Below, in pieces: positions 1-4,730 of a DNA stretch of 5,300 bases (positions are counted from its first letter, which is position 1; each line of letters starts with the position of its first letter). This DNA comes from Pseudomonadota bacterium (GTDB lineage: Bacteria > Pseudomonadota > Alphaproteobacteria > Acetobacterales > Acetobacteraceae). Under the pieces are notes generated by a model. The model had not been told where the DNA came from, did no database searches, and worked only from the letters and a program-made list of their open reading frames with translations. The stretch lies in the NCBI GenBank assembly GCA_021808205.1, contig JAKBCD010000179.1:1-5300 (forward strand), read 5' to 3'. The position numbers and the translations under genes were made by a program.

Positions 1-2
1 AG

Positions 3-575
3 CGCTACCAAAACCAGGGCGAATATCAGCGCCGGGAGCAAACCTCCGAAGGCGAGGCCCCGGAAAGTCGTGAGTCACGGCAAGAGACCCGCGAGTACCG
101 CGACAACCGTCAGGGTGAAAGCCGGCATGAAAACCGCGAGCACCGCGATAACCGGCAGGGCGACAACCGTCAGGGTGAAAACCGGCAGGGCGACAACCGG
201 CAGGAGCGCCGTTTTGAGCAACGCCCGCGCCAGGAATTCCAACCCCGAGACCGGCATGACCGCCAGGAGCGGCGTGACCGCCAGGAGCATCCAAACCGGT
301 TCTCCACCCCAATTGCCGATACGCCGATCGATATCAGCTCTGCCCTGGAAGCCGAATTGAGGGCCGCCGCCAATGAGGGGCCCGCTGGCCTTGGCGAACA
401 GCCTGAGGTGAAATCCGAGGCCGTGATGCCAGAGCCGCGGGCCATTCCCATCAAGCCAGAGGCACCGCCGGCAGCAATGCCCGAGCTTACCCTTACGGAA
501 CCAAACAACGCGGCACCAAAGCGCCGCGGTCGGCCGCCGCGCGCCAAGGCCGCGGAACCCGCCAAAGCGGAATAA
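3..575 (+). CDS. C-terminal part of a disordered, Arg/Gln/Asn-rich protein, possibly DUF4167 family (5' end outside window)
   Basis: The frame is open from the window edge to TAA at 573-575 and gives 190 residues with no start seen. The first half is extremely hydrophilic, dominated by R, Q, E, N, D and H, and contains (D/E)NRQG pentapeptide repeats. Next comes a short more ordinary segment (TPIADTPIDISSALEAELRA), then a Pro/Ala/Glu-rich stretch. It ends with KRRGRPPRAK, which has the GRP core of an AT-hook, and an Ala/Lys/Glu tail. No membrane segment or catalytic motif is visible. Alphaproteobacterial DUF4167 proteins have a conserved N-terminal domain followed by this kind of charged tail, so that family is my best guess, but the diagnostic domain would lie outside the window. 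Other nucleic-acid-binding proteins with disordered tails are possible. A strong terminator follows 27 bp after the stop. A role in binding DNA or RNA is inferred from composition only. Confidence 0.6.
   Translation, partial: RYQNQGEYQRREQTSEGEAPESRESRQETREYRDNRQGESRHENREHRDNRQGDNRQGENRQGDNRQERRFEQRPRQEFQPRDRHDRQERRDRQEHPNRFSTPIADTPIDISSALEAELRAAANEGPAGLGEQPEVKSEAVMPEPRAIPIKPEAPPAAMPELTLTEPNNAAPKRRGRPPRAKAAEPAKAE
147..206 (+). repeat. Four in-frame 15-bp tandem repeats coding (D/E)NRQG
   Basis: Four consecutive 15-bp units (147-161, 162-176, 177-191, 192-206) encode DNRQG, DNRQG, ENRQG and DNRQE. A related unit lies at 102-116, and a 20-bp stretch at 101-120 recurs exactly at 161-180, 60 bp later. 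The period is a whole number of codons, so copy-number change would keep the reading frame. It is a coding repeat inside a disordered protein, not a CRISPR or an intergenic repeat. Confidence 0.85.
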
Positions 576-602
576 GGGTTCGCACCTCAGCACGTTCCAA
601 AC

Positions 603-631
603 AAAAAACCCGGCATAGAGCCGGGTTTTTT
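603..631. terminator. Bidirectional Rho-independent terminator between the disordered-protein gene and infC
   Basis: A perfect inverted repeat has arms AAAAAACCCGGC (603-614) and GCCGGGTTTTTT (620-631) around the loop ATAGA. Because the GC stem CCCGGC/GCCGGG is flanked by A6 and T6, either strand gives a stem followed by a run of U. It lies 27 bp after the + strand stop at 575 and 23 bp after the - strand stop of infC at 655, so it can end both convergent transcripts. Confidence 0.95.
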
Positions 632-654
632 CGTTTCGGCAGCAATGCCAAACA

Positions 655-1194
655 TTATTTCGGCGACAGCACCATCACCATCTGCCGGTTTTCCATCCTT
701 GGCATCTGTTCGACCTTGGTATCGACTTCCATGTCGCCGCGAATGCGTTCCAGAACCTTCACACCCAATTCCTGGTGAGCCATCTCACGGCCACGGAAGC
801 GCAGGGTTACTTTCACCTTGTCGCCCTCGCCTATGAAACCCTTCATCGCCCGCAGCTTCACCTGATAATCATTCTCGTCGATATTGGGGCGAACCTTCAC
901 CTCTTTTATCTCGACGACCTTCTGTTTTTTCCGCGCCTCGTTCCGTTTTTTCTGCTGTTCATATTTGAACTTGCCGTAGTCCAGAATTTTGGTAACGGGC
1001 GGCTCGGCATTTGGGCTGATCTCGACCAGGTCGAGTCCCACGGCGTAGGCACGCGCGATCGCGTCCCGGGTGCTGAGCACGCCGACCATTTCACCATTCT
1101 GGTCGATCAGACGAACCTGCGGAATTCTGATTTCTTCGTTGACCCGTGGCCCCTCGCGGGAGGGCGGAGCGGGCGGCGCTGGCGGTCTGGCTAT
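655..1194 (-). CDS. infC: Translation initiation factor IF-3, predicted ATA start
   Basis: IF3 binds the 30S subunit, keeps it apart from 50S and checks initiator tRNA and start-codon pairing. With the start proposed here it has 179 residues, close to the roughly 180 of E. coli IF3. The N-domain begins at [15 protein letters not shown] (from residue 17). The family signature [15 protein letters not shown] is at about 69-83, followed by the Lys-rich linker and the C-domain ([19 protein letters not shown] from about 97, ending VMVLSPK). The first in-frame ATG is codon 36, inside the N-domain, so it cannot be the true start. Upstream, the frame is open only to TAA at 1216-1218, with no ATG, GTG or TTG. 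ATA at 1192-1194 lies 8 nt after AGGAG. A non-AUG start agrees with the known autoregulation of infC, where IF3 rejects its own unusual start codon. Residues 4-11 are Pro/Ala rich. No rpmI or rplT follows; a terminator does. Confidence 0.95.
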   Translation of the reverse strand: MARPPAPPAPPSREGPRVNEEIRIPQVRLIDQNGEMVGVLSTRDAIARAYAVGLDLVEISPNAEPPVTKILDYGKFKYEQQKKRNEARKKQKVVEIKEVKVRPNIDENDYQVKLRAMKGFIGEGDKVKVTLRFRGREMAHQELGVKVLERIRGDMEVDTKVEQMPRMENRQMVMVLSPK

Positions 1195-1202
1195 TGGGAA
1201 GT

Positions 1203-1207
1203 CTCCT
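1203..1207 (-). promoter_or_regulatory. Ribosome binding site that fixes the ATA start of infC
   Basis: On the - strand AGGAG is followed by the 8-nt spacer ACTTCCCA and then ATA (1192-1194). The only other possible non-canonical start upstream, ATT at 1213-1215, lies before this site and directly after the stop codon, so it is not served by it. Confidence 0.8.
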
Positions 1208-1218
1208 GTTGCAATTTA

Positions 1219-1332
1219 ATCTGGACCCGGCTTAAGCCGAAATTGTGACGAAATGCAATGCGCCACAGGGCATGGCCGTGCCCCGCCTCTGGCAAATGGC
1301 CTCGCCCGCGTGCTTTTCAACGCCGCCGCGCA
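1219..1332 (-). promoter_or_regulatory. Intergenic region expected to hold the infC promoter and leader; contains a perfect 12-bp palindrome
   Basis: This 114-bp gap separates the glycosyltransferase stop from the in-frame stop just ahead of infC. It contains CGGCTTAAGCCG (1228-1239), a perfect 12-bp palindrome, and a GGGCA/TGCCC inverted repeat with a 6-nt loop (1268-1283). I could not identify a convincing -35/-10 pair. TTGCAT and TTAAGC on the - strand have a 17-nt spacing, but each matches the consensus poorly. There is no U-tract hairpin after the glycosyltransferase stop, so read-through into infC is possible. Confidence 0.35.
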
Positions 1333-2286
1333 TCAGAAAAGAAAATCCCTTTTGGCATTCCATGCCTCCACCAGCACCCGAGCCTCGGGCGATTCATCCA
1401 ACAGGCGGCCATGCTGGCGGGCAAGCTGTTCGGTCATATTCAGAAAACCTGACAACGCTTTCATCCGCGGATCGGATGGCTGGTAATAGGCGAGCGGCCC
1501 GCCCAGATAGGCGAGTGGCGCTTCCATGGCGACGGATTTATCGAAATCCTTGGCCAAAAATTCCGCGTTGAGCATAAACTCCCATGGTCGATCGCGCAGC
1601 CTTTCATATGGCCCGGTGTAATGACCCGAGTAGAACTCGCCCGGCGCACCGGAGGCCAATGCCTTTAGCCGCCCCGCCGCCCATTTCTGCATCAACTGCC
1701 AACCATCGCGCCGGGGGTAATGCGCGAGACTAACACCCTCCAGAGGCGGTGCTGGCAATTCCTTCCCCCCTGCAAAAACGCCCTGATTGCCCAACCCGAC
1801 AACCAGGCCGGGAATCCCGGCTTTTGCCATCACCTTGCGGACATTGATCTCTCCGGCATAGCGCCAGCGCAGCCGCCAGGGAATGACAGGCTCGTCGACA
1901 TCCTCACCGCCTACCTGCCCGTAATTCACCAGCTTCGCGCTCACCGCAGGTAGAGTCTCCGGCAGCAAGGTCAGCAAGGGCGCGGAGTCCGGCGTGGCGA
2001 TAAACTCATCAGCGTCCAGAAATGCCACCCAATCGGCGCCCAGCAGCTGTGAGGCAGCACGGTAGCCCCAGCTATTGATGGCGATCTCATCGAAGCTCAC
2101 AGCATGGTTGCGGAACACCTTGAGGAGAAACCCCTCCTCGCGCAGCGCCTTCAATATCTCCAGGGTCCGGTCCGTGCTGCCATTGTCCAGGAACAGCATC
2201 TCATCGACATGGCCGGCATGGTGGCGCACGAAAGCCTCGATGATGTCGTCCTCGTTCAAAACCCTGGTAAAGGACACAATTTTCAT
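1333..2286 (-). CDS. Glycosyltransferase family 2 type protein (GT-A fold)
   Basis: The 317-residue product begins MKIVSFTRVLNEDDIIEAFV, typical of the small GT2-like group (Glyco_tranf_2_4 style). DNGSTDRT at 34-41 is the nucleotide-sugar binding segment and DADEF at 91-95 carries the DxD motif that binds metal and sugar-nucleotide phosphates. A later segment, around SLAHYPRR (186-193), matches the C-terminal part of such enzymes. There is no signal peptide or membrane helix, so it is probably cytosolic or loosely membrane-associated. Donor and acceptor cannot be read from the sequence; polysaccharide, lipopolysaccharide or glycoprotein decoration are all possible. ATG 2284-2286 is chosen because the fold starts there and GGAG lies 10 nt upstream. 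The frame stays open to 2427, but that 47-residue extension is unlike the family and overlaps the neighbouring GNAT gene. No other sugar gene is adjacent, so this looks like a lone transferase. Confidence 0.88.
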   Translation of the reverse strand: MKIVSFTRVLNEDDIIEAFVRHHAGHVDEMLFLDNGSTDRTLEILKALREEGFLLKVFRNHAVSFDEIAINSWGYRAASQLLGADWVAFLDADEFIATPDSAPLLTLLPETLPAVSAKLVNYGQVGGEDVDEPVIPWRLRWRYAGEINVRKVMAKAGIPGLVVGLGNQGVFAGGKELPAPPLEGVSLAHYPRRDGWQLMQKWAAGRLKALASGAPGEFYSGHYTGPYERLRDRPWEFMLNAEFLAKDFDKSVAMEAPLAYLGGPLAYYQPSDPRMKALSGFLNMTEQLARQHGRLLDESPEARVLVEAWNAKRDFLF

Positions 2287-2380
2287 CACAACAGATCTCC
2301 GTCGGCAGTGCCGTTCTATGCGGGCAATGATCCCGCCGTCCAGCACTTGGCAAACCGCGTGGCAGACGGGAGAAGGGGTT
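2287..2380. promoter_or_regulatory. Divergent promoter region between the glycosyltransferase and GNAT genes
   Basis: The 94 bp between two divergent starts must hold expression signals for at least the GNAT gene and probably both. Ribosome binding sites are visible at each end: GGAG 10 nt before the - strand ATG, and GGGAG (2368-2372) 8 nt before the + strand ATG. No good sigma-70 hexamer pair was found in either direction. Confidence 0.4.
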
Positions 2381-2869
2381 ATGACACTTACCATCCGCTT
2401 GGCCACCCCTGAAGACGGCGAGAGCATCTGGCAAATTCTGGCGCCGGTTATCGCCGCCGGCGAAACCTATGCCCTGCCACGGAATTGGACCAAGGAACAG
2501 GCGCTTGGCTATTGGCTGGCATCGGACAGGCAGAGCTTCGTGGCGGAGCTGGAAGAACGCATCGCGGGTACATATTACCTGAAGGCCAACCAGACCGGCG
2601 GCGGCGCGCACGTGGCCAATTGCGGCTACATGACCGCGGGCTGGGCCACCGGGCGCGGCGTGGCGCGGGCGATGTGCGCTCACTCGCTTGATGCCGCGCG
2701 GGCGGTGGGGTTCCGCGCCATGCAGTTCAATCTCGTGGTCAGCACCAACCGGCGCGCCACCGGGTTGTGGCAGCGGATGGGCTTTGAAACAGTGGGGCTT
2801 CTGCCGGGGGCTTTTCAACATCCCGAGCACGGAGATGTGGACGCGCTGGTGATGTACCGGCGGCTTTGA
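2381..2869 (+). CDS. GNAT family N-acetyltransferase
   Basis: The 162-residue protein has the GNAT layout. It has an N-terminal strand and helix (TIRLATPEDGESIWQIL, 4-20), a central strand with FVAELEERIAGTYYLKAN (53-70), and the acetyl-CoA pyrophosphate-binding motif A around GYMTAGWATGRGVARAM (82-98), in which GRGVA supplies the backbone loop. NLVVSTNRRATGLWQRMGFE (117-136) is the motif B region, with the conserved Asn, the Leu-Trp pair and Gly-Phe. Family members move an acetyl group from acetyl-CoA to an amine; the substrate here cannot be assigned, although the style resembles the amino-acid or small-molecule acyltransferase group. ATG 2381 is supported by GGGAG 8 nt upstream and by the fold beginning there. 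The frame extends upstream to 2075, but that part is antisense to the glycosyltransferase and is not GNAT-like. The gene is divergent from the glycosyltransferase. Confidence 0.92.
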   Translation: MTLTIRLATPEDGESIWQILAPVIAAGETYALPRNWTKEQALGYWLASDRQSFVAELEERIAGTYYLKANQTGGGAHVANCGYMTAGWATGRGVARAMCAHSLDAARAVGFRAMQFNLVVSTNRRATGLWQRMGFETVGLLPGAFQHPEHGDVDALVMYRRL

Positions 2870-2894
2870 CCCGCTTGCGGGGCAAACGTCTGCG

Positions 2895-2909
2895 ATGATG
2901 TACCATCAT
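2895..2909. promoter_or_regulatory. Inverted repeat upstream of the porin gene, candidate operator
   Basis: ATGATG-TAC-CATCAT is an inverted repeat with 6-bp arms and a 3-bp centre. It sits about 10 bp upstream of CATAAT (2920-2925), which matches the -10 consensus TATAAT at 5 of 6 positions, so it would cover the -35 zone. A repressor or activator site is inferred from position and symmetry alone; the arms are short enough to arise by chance. Confidence 0.3.
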
Positions 2910-2933
2910 GCTGGCAAGGCATAATATTTGTGA

Positions 2934-2940
2934 AGAGGAG
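2934..2940 (+). promoter_or_regulatory. Strong ribosome binding site that decides the porin start
   Basis: AGAGGAG lies 6 nt before TTG at 2947-2949. The competing ATG at 2908 lies upstream of this site and has no Shine-Dalgarno of its own. Confidence 0.75.
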
Positions 2941-2946
2941 CGTAAT

Positions 2947-4224
2947 TTGAGCGTCTTTTCCTGGCGTCGCGCCGTGATGTGCAGTCTAACCTGGGCGCTG
3001 GCGGCCCCAGCCATGGCACAGCAGGCGGAAAACACTGGGCTGCTGGGTAATTGGGGCGGTTTACGGCCTGCTCTGGCGGCGCATGGCATAACCATCGGTA
3101 TCACGGATTCTGAAAACCTGCTTGGCAACCTCTCCGGCGGCGTGAAAACCGGCGCCACCATGCAGGGCCTAACCACGATGACCATGGATATGGATACCGG
3201 CAAGGCGCTTGGCCTGCCGGGCGGGACATTTTATGTTTCGGCGCTGCAACTGCATGGCCGGTCACTGAGCCCTTATTACCTGGATACTCTGCAAACCGCC
3301 AACGGCAATGAGGGCGATAACGCAACCCGCCTTTGGGAGCTGTGGTACGACCAAGCCTTTCTGGGCGGAAAGTTCGACATCAAGCTTGGACAGCAGAGCA
3401 TCGATAATGAGTTTATCGGCAGCACCTATTCCGGCCTGTTCGTGAACACGATGGCGGGCTGGCCGATCGTCCCTTCCGTTGATCTTTATGGCGGCGGTCC
3501 GGCCTATCCGCTCAGCTCACTGGGCATGCGCGGGCAGTTCAAGCCCGATGGCAACACCGCCATTCTGGCGGGGGTGTTCGACGATGACCCCGGCGGCGGC
3601 CCGTTCAGCGCCGACCAGCAGGCGCTGGACCCGCGCGGCGGCCGGTTCTCCCTAAAAAACGGCGCGTTGTGGATCGCGGAGCTGCAATACAGCTGCAAAT
3701 TATTCGGCCTGCCCGGCACCTACAAGTTTGGCGGCTGGTACGATTCCGGCAGCTTCGCGGATCAACTCTATGGCTATAACCATCGCGGCAATTACAGCCT
3801 GTATGGCGTGGTGGATCAGACGATCTGGCAATCCGCCGCGGACAGTAACCGCACATTGAATGTTTTCGGCCGGATCATGGGCGCGCCAAGCGGGCGCAAT
3901 ATCGTGGATCTCGGCTTCAATGGCGGAATCACACTCACCGCGCCCTTGCCGGGGCGCGATAACGACCAGGCGGGGCTGGATTTCGGCGTGGCGCATGTTT
4001 CCACCCGCGCCGCCGCTGCCGACGCCGCCGCCGGGCTGCCGCGACAAGGCACCGAAACGCTTTTGGAAGTCACGTATCAGGCGCAGGCCACGCCGTGGCT
4101 CGTGTTGCAGCCGGATGTTCAATATGTGCTCAACCCGGCCGGTGGGATTAACAACCCCAACGGCAGCGGTAAAAAACTTGGCAACGAACTGGTCGCCGGG
4201 CTACGCGCCGTGGTGACGTTCTGA
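2947..4224 (+). CDS. OprB-family carbohydrate-selective outer membrane porin
   Basis: The 425-residue precursor has a clear signal peptide: a basic n-region (SVFSWRR), a hydrophobic core (AVMCSLTWALAA) and a probable cleavage after AMA at residue 24. The mature protein opens with LLGNWGGLRPALAAHGITI (32-50), the hallmark N-terminal block of OprB porins, followed by SENLLGNLSGGVKTGA and ELWYDQAFLGGKFDIKLGQ. Alternating short beta-strands run through the rest, and the last residue is Phe, as expected for a beta-barrel recognised by the BAM complex. OprB channels let sugars such as glucose diffuse across the outer membrane; the sugar here is unknown. TTG is preferred as the start because AGAGGAG lies 6 nt upstream. 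Starting at ATG 2908 would add 13 residues with three consecutive Glu in the signal n-region. CATAAT at 2920-2925 is a plausible -10. The gene stands alone, with no transporter or sugar enzyme beside it. Confidence 0.9.
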   Translation: MSVFSWRRAVMCSLTWALAAPAMAQQAENTGLLGNWGGLRPALAAHGITIGITDSENLLGNLSGGVKTGATMQGLTTMTMDMDTGKALGLPGGTFYVSALQLHGRSLSPYYLDTLQTANGNEGDNATRLWELWYDQAFLGGKFDIKLGQQSIDNEFIGSTYSGLFVNTMAGWPIVPSVDLYGGGPAYPLSSLGMRGQFKPDGNTAILAGVFDDDPGGGPFSADQQALDPRGGRFSLKNGALWIAELQYSCKLFGLPGTYKFGGWYDSGSFADQLYGYNHRGNYSLYGVVDQTIWQSAADSNRTLNVFGRIMGAPSGRNIVDLGFNGGITLTAPLPGRDNDQAGLDFGVAHVSTRAAAADAAAGLPRQGTETLLEVTYQAQATPWLVLQPDVQYVLNPAGGINNPNGSGKKLGNELVAGLRAVVTF

Positions 4225-4237
4225 ACGGTATATGAGG

Positions 4238-4254
4238 CGAAGCCGGTGGCTTTG
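4238..4254 (+). terminator. Probable weak intrinsic terminator after the porin gene
   Basis: CGAAGCC (4238-4244) pairs with GGCTTTG (4248-4254) around the triloop GGT, giving 7 bp including one G-U pair. It is followed by a T-rich but interrupted tract, TCTTGTCTTAG. It lies 13 bp after the porin stop, in the 37-bp gap before the convergent SnoaL-like gene. The stem is short and the T-run is broken, so it may be inefficient. Confidence 0.45.
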
Positions 4255-4261
4255 TCTTGTC

Positions 4262-4645
4262 TTAGTCCGGCAGCAGCGAAAGATGCTCGTGCACCGCGAG
4301 CCACCGCCCGTTTTGCCGGGTGAAGATGATGGTCTCGCGTTCGTGATACCCGCTCTCGCCCGCGTGCGTGCGCACCCTGGTGAAGGTTTGGTGGGTGAAC
4401 ACGGCACTGTCTGCGTACACATCCACATGCTGGCGGGTGCTGGTGCATTCCAGCACGGTGAAGCCATCCTCGCGCACCCAGCGGTCATACTCGGCCTCGT
4501 AAGCCGCACGGCTTTCCATTACGAAGGGCACGGCGTGGAAGATGAAGCGCGCCTGCGGCGTAAAGAAATCAAAATACCCGTCGCGGTTGTTCGCCTCGAA
4601 AGCCGCGATCAGTGCCGCCGCCACGGCGTACACATCGTTCTGCAT
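4262..4645 (-). CDS. SnoaL-like / NTF2-like domain protein
   Basis: The 127-residue protein is one NTF2-like alpha+beta cone. It has an N-terminal helix (VYAVAAALIAAFEANNRDGY, 5-24), then FFTPQARFIFHAVPF (27-41), a middle helix (RAAYEAEYDRWVREDGF, 46-62), and strands ending in the characteristic ETIIFTRQNGRWLAVHEHLS (104-123). The C-terminal pattern of aromatic and positive residues followed by WLAVHEHLS is typical of the SnoaL_3/DUF4440 type. Members range from ketosteroid isomerase-like enzymes to ligand-binding proteins without catalysis, so no reaction is assigned. His37, His119 and His121 line the usual pocket region. There is no signal peptide, so it is cytosolic. ATG 4643-4645 is chosen because AGGAG lies 8 nt upstream. 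The frame continues upstream for 31 more codons, but these are Cys/Arg/Pro-rich and cover an intergenic palindrome and the ppk2 control region. The gene is convergent with the porin and divergent from ppk2. Confidence 0.85.
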   Translation of the reverse strand: MQNDVYAVAAALIAAFEANNRDGYFDFFTPQARFIFHAVPFVMESRAAYEAEYDRWVREDGFTVLECTSTRQHVDVYADSAVFTHQTFTRVRTHAGESGYHERETIIFTRQNGRWLAVHEHLSLLPD

Positions 4646-4652
4646 TGCTCTG

Positions 4653-4659
4653 TCTCCTT
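4653..4659 (-). promoter_or_regulatory. Ribosome binding site of the SnoaL-like gene
   Basis: On the - strand AAGGAGA is followed by a spacer and ATG at 4645 (AGGAG to ATG is 8 nt). It selects this ATG over the upstream ATG at 4738. Confidence 0.75.
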
Positions 4660-4666
4660 GTTTTGG

Positions 4667-4681
4667 CGCCCTGCCTGGGCG
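4667..4681. repeat. Short palindrome resembling part of a dispersed alphaproteobacterial intergenic repeat
   Basis: CGCCC-TGCCT-GGGCG forms a 5-bp stem with a 5-nt loop and is followed at once by GGCATGACAAA. The combination of a C/G-rich palindrome next to GGCATGACA resembles the dispersed intergenic palindromes common in alphaproteobacterial chromosomes, in which one frame reads PAWAGMT, as it does here. Only one copy lies in the window, so repeat status is inferred from resemblance. Confidence 0.35.
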
Positions 4682-4694
4682 GGCATGACAAATT

Positions 4695-4723
4695 TTGCAC
4701 AAACCGCGGCGCGCGCCTATGCT
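4695..4723 (+). promoter_or_regulatory. Candidate sigma-70 promoter for ppk2
   Basis: TTGCAC (4695-4700) and TATGCT (4718-4723) are separated by exactly 17 bp. The -10 matches the consensus at 4 of 6 positions and the -35 at 3 of 6 (TTG). Transcription would begin 7-8 nt after the -10, at about 4730-4731, which is the ATG of ppk2. No other pair with good spacing was found in the 85 bp between the divergent starts. Confidence 0.35.
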
Positions 4724-4730
4724 GGCCTGC

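Noticed and set aside
147..206. Possible CRISPR or satellite repeat
   Set aside because: The units are contiguous without spacers and are a multiple of three inside an open frame, so they are a coding tandem repeat.
70..360. A + strand open frame of 96 codons rich in Thr, Ala and Arg
   Set aside because: It is an alternate frame over the same repeats; the other frame continues to a proper stop next to the terminator and has the AT-hook-like end.
75..593. Long open frames on the - strand (172 and 131 codons) opposite the disordered protein
   Set aside because: They are shadows of the Arg/Gln/Asn-rich coding repeat, show no family-like sequence and run into the shared terminator side without a ribosome site.
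775..1248. Open frame of 157 codons antisense to infC
   Set aside because: infC is certain on the opposite strand and the antisense product shows no recognisable features.
2075..2380. 102-codon N-terminal extension of the GNAT protein
   Set aside because: It is antisense to the glycosyltransferase; the GNAT fold and an SD both begin at 2368-2381.
2287..2427. 47-codon N-terminal extension of the glycosyltransferase
   Set aside because: It is not like the family, overlaps the GNAT start, and the internal ATG at 2286 has its own ribosome site and begins the fold.
1333..2869. Divergent glycosyltransferase-GNAT pair as part of a surface polysaccharide or modification cluster
   Set aside because: No further sugar, export or modification genes are adjacent; the neighbours are infC and a porin, so a cluster is not supported.
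2870..2881. CCCGC-TT-GCGGG as a terminator after the GNAT gene
   Set aside because: The loop would be too short and no T-run follows; GNAT transcripts may simply continue towards the porin.
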